Source: Hydractinia symbiolongicarpus (Eukaryota; Cnidaria; Hydrozoa; Anthoathecata; Hydractiniidae). From it: a stretch of DNA of 64,000 bases. The notes beneath the pieces were generated by a model. The model saw nothing but the letters and a program-made list of their open reading frames with translations. It did no database searches and was not told the DNA's origin. The translations under genes were made by a program, and so were the position numbers. Location: NCBI RefSeq assembly GCF_029227915.1, contig NC_079879.1, positions 15,004,001 to 15,068,000 on the forward strand. Direction: 5' to 3'. Below are positions 45,983 to 64,000 of this stretch, one piece after another; the stretch's first letter is position 1, and every line of letters begins with the position of its first letter.

Positions 45983-46610
45983 ATGTCTTTGTCGTACAAA
46001 ACATTTACGGTATTAGGTTTTCAGTATGAACCAGAAAGATCAGATTCCGAAATAGCTTCACAGCCTAGGCAGGTTTATAATGATGTTTGTGATGATCAGG
46101 TAGACTTTGATCCTCAGCAAAATTCTAGATTGTGTAAGCCTGTTACTGTTGGTGTCGTTGTGGTAAATGTGAGAGGATGCCGACAGAGAAAGAGTGTGTT
46201 TGCTGTGTTGAAATCGATGCGATAAAATACTTCAATGTTAATGGTAGCGATTTATTCTTATATATTTTCAAAAATAATGAGGGAAGTTTATTTTCCGAGA
46301 CTTTTTTGTAACTTCATGATAATTCTTTTAAGATCAGGAATGCATTACACAGCATCCACATTTTTCCACATTGTATTGTTGAAGGTGTGTTATGGACAGC
46401 CGCATGTACAACAGCTACTTGGGTTTGCGCTTGCGTTTGCATTTGCGCATCTGCTGCGGAACACGACGTTTGTGTACATGTACTTCGTACTGACGTATCT
46501 TTATATTGTTTTGGTACGGCCTGTATTCCAATTGATAATTTGGATTCAACATCAAATTCAACTTCAAATTGAACTTCATTATCGATTAAAGATAATTGTT
46601 TAGAATCTTG
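45983..46610 (+). pseudogene. P2X7-ballast-like (WCxCGxC) protein fragment, frameshifted
   Basis: The first frame, MSLSYKTFTVLGFQYEPERS, runs to about 46150. One base shift later the text reads WCRCGKCERMPTEKECVCCV then EIDAIKYFNV, matching the cysteine-rich CxCGxC..MPT..ECxCC.E pattern of the cytosolic ballast domain first seen in P2X7 receptors, which binds zinc. In animals with many transposons such modules occur in numerous uncharacterised proteins without the ion channel; no P2X channel segments are present here. The frame is broken once and ends without a clear tail. It sits 1.1 kb downstream of the THAP transposase gene, on the same strand, and may belong to that element. Confidence 0.6.
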
Positions 46611-46700
46611 AAACAAGGCTGACTTCACCAACTAATAACGATCGATTAAAGATAATGGTTCAGAATCTTCAACCAAGGCTGACTTCAACTAATAACAATC
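46583..46700. repeat. Tandem duplication, about 57-bp unit, two copies
   Basis: GATTAAAGATAAT(T/G)GTT(T/C)AGAATCTT and AAGGCTGACTTCA occur in both units, which begin near 46583 and 46642. Confidence 0.75.
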
Positions 46701-47443
<743 letters not shown>

Positions 47444-47471
47444 CCTGAATTTACTACTATAGAAATATAGA

Positions 47472-55355
<7,884 letters not shown>

Positions 55356-57340
55356 ACATGCGATCGTCTAAAAATATTATACGAAATTGCTTTTGTTTTG
55401 CTATCTCAACGTGTATGGTGTAACAGTTGGTAAATTTATGATATCATTTTTCATCGAGCATAAAGAGATAACAAACGTGTAAAAGTAATGGAATTTCAAT
55501 GGCACAAAGAAGAGTAAAATATTTTTTATTTTGTGTTTGATGTAAACCGTGACATCTTTTCAAATACTCTAATTTTTCTCACAAACAAAGTTTTCTTTAT
55601 TTGGTATGTGGCTAAAGATGTGTAAGAATTTGTGTTTGTAGAATTCTTATTTTTTGGGGAAAACTACAAAGGCACTGCTAATTTGAATGATAGTATTAAG
55701 CAGTTAAAAATTGAAATCGTTTGTAACAAAACAGGTTACAATGCTTAATGTTAAATTTTATTATTTTTTGTGAGAAGTATATAATTTCAATAATAAACAC
55801 AACTGCTGTAAGAACCCGTGTTCATATTTATTTTGGCTTTGAAAAACTCTGTTAATTACGGAAGTTGAACATTTTAAATGAATGGGTATAACGTACTCGA
55901 AAAGGTTTGGAAATACTTGAACTCTAATTAGATACTTATTATACTTAAATTTTGCGGACGAAGTGGTTCCAAAATGTTTCATTTTGCGGAAGAAATTTTT
56001 TTGGATGTTCGCATTTTCCCGAAATGTACGGAATAGATTTTTACGGGTACTGAAGAATTAGTAATTGTTGTGAACACGTATTTAGCTTTCCGGAATAAAG
56101 TTATTTTGAAATGCTCAAGTAAAAATTTAAATTGCATAGTTCCTACAGAAAATGGAAGCAGGAAAAAATTAAAAATTAAAAAACTTTGCGGAAGAAATTT
56201 ATTCGATTTTAAAAAATTTTCTGGAGCTTAATTTTGCAGAATTGAGGCCAAAATTATTTTCGTAAACTGAACATGCACAGCAACTCCTACAACTTACAGT
56301 TGACTCCCAGTAACTCGAACATCTTAGAAACCGGGGAAAATAGTTTGACTTAACGAATATTCGAATTAAACGAGCCTCCGTTTTCGACTTGGGGAACACT
56401 TACCAAAAAAACATGCAACATTGACAATGGAAAGGGCCCTTGTATATGGATTTTTTCTGGAAAGGCAACATTTATCCATTTATGTTCGTTAGGAAAACAT
56501 TAACAGTAAAAAGCCGTAAAATACATCAACGACACAGCACAAAATAACAAAAACAAGAAGCCCTGCGGCTTAAAGATTTCTACCTTTAGCAATTATCTAA
56601 AAAAGTACTGAACTTTGAAGAGGACTGACTAATATTGGGGAACAAAATCATTGAATATTCTAAAATTTTAAAATTCAATTTTTTATTATTATTGTAACTG
56701 TAAATCATAGCTAACTTAACTTACATAAAGTTCATTTCTCTATAAGAACAATTTTAAAAGAAAAATTGATGAACAATAAAAACAAAATAAAAACAACGGT
56801 AAGGCCGAAAATTTTTCTTTTTTCTCTTTTTCTCTGAAAAACAGATTGGAAAATATCTTAAAAGGTGGCAGCAAATTTTTTTTTACATAATCAGTTACGA
56901 AAGATTATTTTCAGACTACATGTTCTTATTTTTTCTTTTATAATACACTTGTCACGGTTTTATAGCTATAATGCATTATCTATCACCAAAAATATTCAGC
57001 CTGATGGCTTGGGAAGCTAATTTGAACATTTAGCCTGTTTCCAACCATTACAAGGCTGTGACTTACGTGTGTGCCTATTTTTTACATCGGAGGACGAAAC
57101 CTCGGAAGCAATGAAGCAAGAGAGGCCGAAGATTTTAAAAATAAAAAATTTAAACTTATGAAGAATATTGCTAGAGTGTATCATATAAACAAAGAATGGT
57201 TTGGTTGAGAAAAACATGTCCGGGTGTTACATTTGCTCATAGTAATTAATACCAAATTATTAGCTAATTACATGTTAAATTGAAGCCCAATGATGTACAA
57301 AATGATAATCAGGTTAAGATTTTAGTCGATAAAATAATGT
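55356..57340. other. TRAPPC3 3' region and non-coding DNA
   Basis: Further AATAAA signals lie near 55790. TTTGCGGA(A/C)GAA occurs at about 55955, 55984 and 56187. No gene was recognised. Confidence 0.5.
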
Positions 57341-57394
57341 AGGTGAATCATTCATCCTTTATGCTACCAAAAACTGTTCCACTTACGTCATCTG

Positions 57395-58330
57395 TGATGG
57401 AAACTTTGACATGCCGAAAAGTGAAAGTTGTTTTGAGCATGCATTGTCCAAAAATAGAAAAAAACATCCAGAAGGATTTGCATATTATCATTTATTCATG
57501 TATTATCCATTTAGAAGTGAATGTGAACTAAGGCGGAAAGAGTATGGTACTTACATTGAAAAACTGTTTGAACCTGGTGTCTTAGAAATAATCAACAGAA
57601 ACAAACAAGTTATACAGCCATATGGTAAGTTAGTAGAAACAGCTTTAAATAATCTTCGTAGTGATTTACTCCAAAACTATGGTGCTTTTACCAAACAGTA
57701 AAATAATGAGGTTGATGGTCGCCACAGAAATGTTGAGTGATGTTGATGATGATGTTTATTCAGATCAGATGAATGAGAATAGACATATGTCATTATCAGG
57801 ACATTCAAAGATTGATTTTGTACCAAGATTAAGTGATCAGAGAAAGTCTACGTTGAGAAATAAACTTTCACAACTTCAGATAATTATCATAGATGAAGTG
57901 TCACTGGTCTCAAACAAACTACTGCTTTATATACATCAACGTCTTGTAGAAATATTTGGTTGTTCAAAGACACCTGCACCTGTTTACTCATCATGTGGTA
58001 GCCATTATGCAATGGAAAATGTTGATCCATTATGAAGGAAGTTTCAATTGTCAGAACTGGAAGTGCTATGTGACAAAAGGGTGACAGCTCTATTATTGGT
58101 GTACTTAATAAAGTGAAAACAACCAATTTGATCTTAATTGTAAAAGTTTTCTCACATCCCAATTCACCACACCTTTTGACCCAAATTATCCAAGTTATGC
58201 TCTCTCTATATTTTTAGAGAATTCCCCCGCCCAAAACACAATGAAGATATGTTACAGAAAAATAGTAACACATTGTAATAACACAGCCTCAGCTGTCATG
58301 CAGTCTGGAACCACTTCAAACAAACTATAG
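57395..58330 (+). pseudogene. Helitron helicase fragments
   Basis: 57411-57701 encodes YYHLFMYYPFRSECEL, VLEIINRNKQVIQPYGKLVE and LNNLRSDLLQN, the linker region before the Helitron helicase. 57780-57960 encodes LRNKLSQLQIIIIDEVSLVS and NKLLLYIHQRLVEIFGC, with the Walker B motif (IIIDE). 58150-58330 continues as PFDPNYPSYALSIFLENSPA. The P-loop segment that should lie between the first two parts is missing, and stops and frame changes occur near 57701 and 58035. Helitrons move by a rolling-circle mechanism using Rep and PIF1-type helicase activities; no Rep domain was found upstream, so this is a dead fragment. Confidence 0.75.
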
Positions 58331-59340
58331 TATATATTGGTTAAAAATTGCAAAGTAATTTAATTTTAAAGATATATCCCTTTAAATAGAACTTATTTAT
58401 TTATTTAATTTACGGGTAAAAAGGTATAAGGGGGGGAGTTGTTAAAGTTTCTTCAGAGGTTTTGGTGGAGTTTATTCCCTAAATTATTTTTTTCTTTAAA
58501 AATCATTTTTTATTCCCATACAAAGCTTTTTAGAGTATTGAGTTGTGACAATTGTCACTACCTGTTCTGATATAATCTCAGAATCTATTGCATTGTTCAT
58601 TAACTGTGGAACACCCAGTTTCTAAAATAAGCGGCGTGCAAGATTCCATGTCTGCTTAGTTTTAACAACTTTCCTGATCTTTTCAGTATTCTGTACCTAT
58701 TACTATGTGCGTCATACACGCAGTTGGTACTGGTACGCTTGTAAAAGAATTTTTTTAAGTACCTTGCACGATAGTGAATTTTCTCATTCTTTGACCCATG
58801 ATTGGCTGATTATTCAGAGACTTTGTCGCGTCATCTTGTTCGCACGCTTTTCAAAAACTGTGCACAAATCTCGAGCCACCTTGAATTTTCTGACTTTCAC
58901 AGCATTGCTGCCAGGATCGTGTGTAAAGTGAGTTGATTATCAAACGTTTTATATATTCTACTGCCTGTTATTTGAAGTTCTGCTTGGCATTCATATGTCA
59001 CTGTTGCCGCGAACATGCCTTCTCTTTAATATCTTTTGTCATACTTTGCTAAAAATTCTACTGTTTGCTTCTGGCGACATAGAGTTAAATCCAGGTCCTT
59101 CATGCAATTATGAAATGTATTCAGGCATCATTTCACCAGGGTCACGAAAAGTTTGGAAATACTAGGGAATACAATGCTCTTGCAAATCTCTCTTCAGTAT
59201 ATGCTTTTCAGCTCTCCAGCAGTAAGTCGATAAACATGCAACGAATTGGAATATATATTGGCGCAAGGTGACACGTTGTATAAACAGCAAAATAGTCACT
59301 TATCAAAACCTTGAAGAACAAGAGAAAGTATTTTGATTTC
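58331..59340. other. Non-coding stretch inside the Helitron relic
   Basis: No motif was recognised between the helicase and RPA-like parts. Frames at 58707-58931 look fortuitous. Confidence 0.4.
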
Positions 59341-60640
59341 ACTTTTCACGCAGAAGAAGATCTTAGCCGGGCTGTATGTTTAAGTCCGGAAAAGCGTGAA
59401 CTGTTGAATTCATTCAAGAAAATTCATCTAAAGTTTGACAAAACAAGTCTATACCTTTAAATCCATTAGTGATATTCTTAACGAATCCGCTCTCTATGAA
59501 AGAGTTCATTTGAAAGGAGTGTTGCAAACATGTCCGAAATAGAAAGTGCTACTCATAATGATAAAAATTTGAAATATCGTAAACTGTGATGTGTGATAAC
59601 ACTGGATCTATCCATGTTACATTTTACGAAGATTTAACCAACAAAGTGGAGGAGGATATGTGCTATGAAATAACAAATGCAATGGTTCATAAGTTCAAAT
59701 CACGACGATTCTTAAAGACAACTGAACAGACAGAGATAACAGTTTGCAAAAACGAAGACATTGATATGAGTGTTAAGATTGTTGTCAATGATGTACAGAA
59801 AGAAATATTAGGAAAAGTGTCCTCTATCGATATGAAGTCGTTTAACACAACATTATTATGCACTAATTGTAACGGTGCAGTGTCTTCTACTGATACTGAA
59901 GACATAATTGAATGTACTAAGTGTGACCATGTCATATCGTCAGAGGAATGTGTGTCTACTCAGAAGTTGTCATTTTCATTTAAAGACAACGCAACAAAAG
60001 AGAATTTCCATGTAACACTAAATTTGAAATCGTTGAAAAGTTTTACAATGTGCCATCCTCAAAAAAATTGAAACTTGTGAAAGCGATGTTAAGCACTCTT
60101 GTGAAAATAAATATGATGTTGATGAAGAAAAAGTTGTTTCCATTCATCAACCCAATGAGAAGAACAAAATTGACGAAAAACTTCCGTCTGATATCGACTT
60201 AAAGGGGCTTCGGAACGGCTGTTGGTTTTTGACTTTAGTGACTTACACGAAAGTCGAGCTGATGGCGGTGAGAAACAAAAATGGCTATTTTTCTAGCATG
60301 TATGTAATTTACAGACTCGAACATATAGATATATCTAGATTTTTTACCTTCTCCGACCTTGGTCATGTTTTCATCAAGAATGAGTCTTGTTGAAATATTT
60401 CATTGTAATATACTTTTCGAAAAAAAATATTAAACCAGCGAGCAAAGTGCGCTGGTCTGTTTATTGCGCAAACGCGTTTGCCGGATTTTTAATATGTGCG
60501 CAGGATATACGCAATGTGAGCATTTTAACCGGTTCGTAGCCCCTTTAAACAACAAAAAGGATATTGATGTTAATATGGACAAAAATGATGAGTGGCCTAG
60601 ATCCAACCTAATAGGAATTCATATCTTGATTCTGTTAACA
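59341..60640 (+). pseudogene. RPA-like OB-fold protein (Helitron accessory), broken and interrupted by a MITE
   Basis: Beginning near 59341 with FHAEEDLSRAVCLSPEKREL, the coding sense passes a frame break, then MCDNTGSIHVTFYEDLTNKV, ITNAMVHKFKSRRFLKTTEQ, and a zinc ribbon (LLCTNCNGAV ... IECTKCDHV). OB folds plus C-x2-C pairs are the pattern of the large RPA subunit, and animal Helitrons often carry such genes to bind single-stranded DNA. The open frame at 59586-60071 is followed, in another frame, by acidic sequence to 60198, where a MITE is inserted, and resumes at 60545 (NNKKDIDVNMDKNDEWPR). It lies downstream of the helicase fragments on the same strand. Confidence 0.6.
60199..60548. mobile_element. 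TTAA-flanked MITE, AGGGGCT family
   Basis: TTAA at 60199-60202 and 60545-60548 flank inverted ends AGGGGCTTCGGAAC on the left and the complement of AGGGGCTACGAACC on the right. It is 350 bp, with no coding frame, and interrupts the RPA-like gene. A fragment occurs at 29465-29540. Confidence 0.85.
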
Positions 60641-60699
60641 TTTTTTAAATTTTTTTATATAGATATAATACAGGTTTCTACGTTGTTGTAACATGCTGT

Positions 60700-62480
60700 T
60701 GTAATTTATACCACAACGCATGATACTTTATGACTATATTTTATCGTTCTTGTACCACGCTGTGTTAGATACTTTGATAGTATCAAGAGTTTTGTTTTTA
60801 CTGTGTAGTGTTTTGATAATGACTACTTTTTTTGTTCACATTTTTTTGCTGAACGAAAACGGTATATCCGTCTCTGCATGACGCGTGTGTTAAACATTCA
60901 TAGATGCCATAATTTTGTAATGGCACCTTTCTATTTTGAAATTTGAAGCTGAGATTTTATATTAGGTTTTTATAGTTATATTTGAAGTGAATCTATTTTC
61001 CACGAAAAAAAACTGTTACTCACAGTGGTAATATGTGTATTTAAATACTTCACCTGTCAATTTTTCCTGTTAGTAATTTTTGCCCAAGAAAAATTTGCGA
61101 AGTAAATTATGGTTATTTTGCTATAATTTTACCAAGTTCGACTCTCTTTGCAGCCGCTCGCCGTTGGACCAATCAGATTGCTAGGAAATATAAACAACGT
61201 AATCCCTTCCCCCAATGACATTCCCACATGATATTTGTTGAATGATTGAACGCAGCCATATTTGTTTACACTCTGTTTTTCTTTTGTGCGCGCCAAGAGA
61301 CTGGGGTAGAATTGACAATGTACGCGCGCACGTAAAAAGTTTCTGCGCTTGCGTACGCGCGGGCAAGTGGAGGTCGACCTTTCTAGCATTTAAAGCGCTA
61401 TTCCTTGAATCGAATTTTGCGATAGGTTCCACAGTTCTTTAGCCGCCCGGATTTCTTGTTCTGTGTATAGCTAGGTTGTCTCAAGACTGGATGCATTATC
61501 CACTTTTTATAATTTTTCTAGGTTTAGTATTTATTTAGATTCTCATGTTTTCGCAACTTTTCTCAAGCTATGTATGTTCCTCAGATATCAATAATCCTTA
61601 TTTTCCTATTGTCAGAGGTTTTAAGTTTTCGTTATTTATTATAAATAGTGAATAGTGACCTTATTCAGTAACTGTATAAGCCTTTCCTTTTTTTTCAATT
61701 TTTGTGTATTTTTTACACTATATATTGCTATATAATCTTGGCTTATATCTAAAAATATATAATTTTATTCAAAATTCAATAACAATTTTGTATTTGGTAT
61801 TGTACTTAATCATGTGCTGCATGTTCCGTAGAGAAATGAAAAAATGATATTGAACACTTTCACAAACAATTTTAATATACAGTTGTTTTAAAGAATTTTC
61901 TATGCCTGATAACTGATTGATTAAAGTTAGATTTGCCCCAGTTTCAGTTGTATGAATGAAAGATTTGTATCATATACCTTCCAAAAAATGGAATTAAGAT
62001 ATGGAATGGACTCAAAACTGTATATTACACATCATATCGTAATTAACAACTTTATTTGGATTATATTTATGATTGTAGAGATATTACAACATTTTACAGA
62101 TAACTGATGGGAAACAAATCTTGATAGCTACAAAAATATATTAATAAATGTTCGGAAATCAACACAGAGCATGAAGTGAAAAGAGCATTATACTACCTTC
62201 TCGATGTGAATTTAAGTAATCATATAAAGATTTCAACTTGTAACTGTGGAAACAAGTATACTGAAACTGTGCGAAGTTCCATTTTGAAAACACCTCTCTG
62301 ACAGATATAAAAATTAAGTTCATAATGAACTTCAGGCAAGTAGTTGTGTTACAATTCGCGAAGATATGGAAGATAAGGTTATGGAATGAAAAAACATTAA
62401 ATGAATGAATTCACGTGAGCCTTGCTAAGTTGTAAGAGTGATACATAATGACAAACACTGTAGTAGTTTATGTTATACAA
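60700..62480. other. Non-coding DNA with a CpG-richer island at about 61140-61450
   Basis: The island holds a CCAAT box (GGACCAATCAG near 61168) and CGCGCGCACG / GTACGCGCGGGC clusters, unlike its AT-rich surroundings. It might be a promoter, but no gene was recognised on either side. The rest shows nothing. Confidence 0.4.
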
Positions 62481-62487
62481 ACTAGAA

Positions 62488-62915
62488 ATTAAAAAAAGGT
62501 TGCGAAGCATTACGCAAGTTGCAAGCAAAATCGAAACTAGCCAATAGTTGACCCTAGTGCTTTTGTTTCTCTTTGATATAAAACGACGAGGTGCTTACAT
62601 CTTACTGCAGCTGATATCTGGGAAATACACCAAAACTGAATATCATAGACGTAGAAAACCCTGGCGACGAAGTTGTAAAATAAACTCTCCGCGGAACAAC
62701 AACAACTCGTTGTGCAAAAGTAGTGATTTTTTGGCAAAAATACAATATATATATATGCGGAATATTTCTTTTAAGAAGGTACGAGAAATTTAGATCGCGC
62801 GAAACTAAACATAAACGATAACTAAGAAATTTCGTAAAACCTCTTTTTCACAGAATTATAAGATTAAATATTGACAATAATCACAATATTGTCAGTGGTG
62901 GCCGACGTAAATCCA
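62488..62915. repeat. Dispersed repeat R1, copy 2
   Basis: Same orientation and extent as 11513-11941, with scattered substitutions and small indels. Flanking sequences differ, so it is an independent insertion. Confidence 0.8.
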
Positions 62916-63479
62916 ACATTGATGAAGCTTTTAGCACTAAAAATCCATGCAAAGTTATACTTTTATAAAGTTAAAACCCTTATTTTGAAAGAAATGCAAT
63001 ACATCGAGTTGTACAATCCGTAGTGTGCGAAAATGTCACGAATTAAGGGGATGCGCATCGTAAGGTACTCTTTCAACCGGAAAATAATACTCGGAACACA
63101 GATAATAATAGAGACTTTCAGAGACAAGAAGGCGCACGAAGCAGCATGTGTTTTTTTTCACTTAAAAATAACGGCACTAGTTATGAAAACCGATTTCTTG
63201 AAGCCAATGAATCTGTTGCAATAAATTTTGTAAACTCACGAGAAACAATAAACAACAAGAAGCCCTGGGGGCTCTAAGAATTTCCGCGCGCTACCAAAAT
63301 ATTTGATGAAAACCTGCTAATTCGTTGTGTTATTGTGCCAAACATTCGAAGGGGTTTGGTGCATGAACCTCTGAAGATAAAGCACACCAGTGACATTATA
63401 TCTTACAACAAACGCAAACAAAACGATTCATGGTTGAAAGTCTTGCGATTGAAACGTTTATGGCCTTAAACGGCATTAG

Positions 63480-64000
63480 TTGACAAAAAATCAAAATTTT
63501 GATGTGACCATCATTTTCAGCATACTTTTTTTATTAACTGTGTCAATTTTTGTCGAAAATAAAGCATTTTTAATTTTTGGATAAATTTTGGCCTGAAATG
63601 ACATTTAGGTGACAAAAAATCAAACTTTTGTACCATAATCATTTTCAGCATACTTAATTTGTTAACTGTGCCAGATTTAGCCGAAAATAAAGTGGTTTTA
63701 ATTTTTGGACCAATTTTGGCCTATAATGGCATTTAGGTGACAAAAATCAAAATTTTGATGTCACCATTATGTTCAGCATACTTTTTTTGTTAACTTTGCC
63801 AATTTTTGTTGAAAATGAAGTAGTTTTAACTTTTGGACCAATTTTGGCCTAAAATGACATTTAAGGTGGCAAAAAACCAAAATTTTGATGTCACCATCAT
63901 GTTCAGCATACTTTATTTGTTAACTGTGCCAAATTTTGTTCAAAATAAAGTAGTTCTAATTTTTGGACCAATTTTCACCTAAAATGACATTTAGGTGACA
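63480..64000. repeat. Minisatellite, about 129-bp unit, four copies and continuing past the window
   Basis: Units begin GACAAAAAATCAAAATTTTG at 63482, 63611, 63739, 63868 and 63997. Each contains CAGCATACTT.TTTTGTTAACTG and ATTTTTGGACCAATTTTGGCC-like blocks with about 10% divergence. Confidence 0.92.

Noticed and set aside
45983-46225. Host P2X receptor gene
   Set aside because: There are no transmembrane or extracellular P2X segments, and the ballast motif is frameshifted.
58707-58931. 74-aa frame as a gene
   Set aside because: No motif, no splice context, and composition like the surrounding non-coding DNA.

Overview
The window looks like AT-rich, intron-bearing animal DNA, and a cnidarian is the most likely source. 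That assignment is an inference. It rests on two recognisable metazoan genes with GT-AG introns, and on a transposon mix familiar from cnidarian genomes: Penelope-like elements, DIRS, BEL/Pao, Copia with tiny LTRs, ISL2EU with YqaJ nuclease, THAP transposases, Helitron with an RPA-like protein, P2X7-ballast modules and DUF4116 repeats. Nothing here is bacterial, and there is no CRISPR array. || Two host genes can be assembled exon by exon. TAF12 (minus strand, 31521 to 23470, six coding exons, 330 aa with a long Gln-rich N-terminus) encodes a TFIID/SAGA histone-fold subunit. TRAPPC3/Bet3 (plus strand, 47472 to 55355, five exons, 179 aa) encodes a core subunit of the TRAPP tethering complex. 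Each carries large insertions in its introns. The last TAF12 intron holds a 5.15-kb element with ~110-bp terminal inverted repeats and an unassigned protein, itself invaded by a Penelope-like element. TRAPPC3 intron 2 holds a near-complete Copia element plus a tRNA-headed SINE, bracketed by two copies of the exon-2/intron-2 boundary. Its intron 4 holds a 1.07-kb TTAA-flanked element. || Layout. 1-6184: a hAT transposon inserted in a THAP gene, with 2918 bp of the composite tandemly duplicated almost without change. 6.3-8.5 kb: MADF and PIF/Harbinger fragments and a TTAA MITE. 8.6-11.5 kb: a decayed BEL/Pao element with its 3' LTR. 11.5-12.8 kb: a dispersed repeat and a DUF4116-like repeat gene. 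13.6-17.9 kb: two Penelope-like copies in inverted orientation. 19.2-22.6 kb: two DIRS-type tyrosine recombinase relics, one split by a MITE. 23.5-31.5 kb: TAF12. 32.8-37.4 kb: LINE fragments, a Bro-N-like gene, a tRNA-like sequence and a Gypsy gag fragment. 37.8-41.2 kb: an ISL2EU-type transposon with convergent transposase and YqaJ genes and an inverted tRNA-like pair between them. 42.5-44.9 kb: a THAP transposase gene. 46 kb: a P2X7-ballast module. 47.3-55.4 kb: TRAPPC3. 57.4-60.7 kb: a broken Helitron. 62.5-64 kb: a second copy of the dispersed repeat and a 129-bp minisatellite running off the window. || Apart from the two host genes, every recognised coding region belongs or probably belongs to a mobile element, and most carry stops, frameshifts or deletions. 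All similarity statements come from motif recognition by eye; no database search was run.
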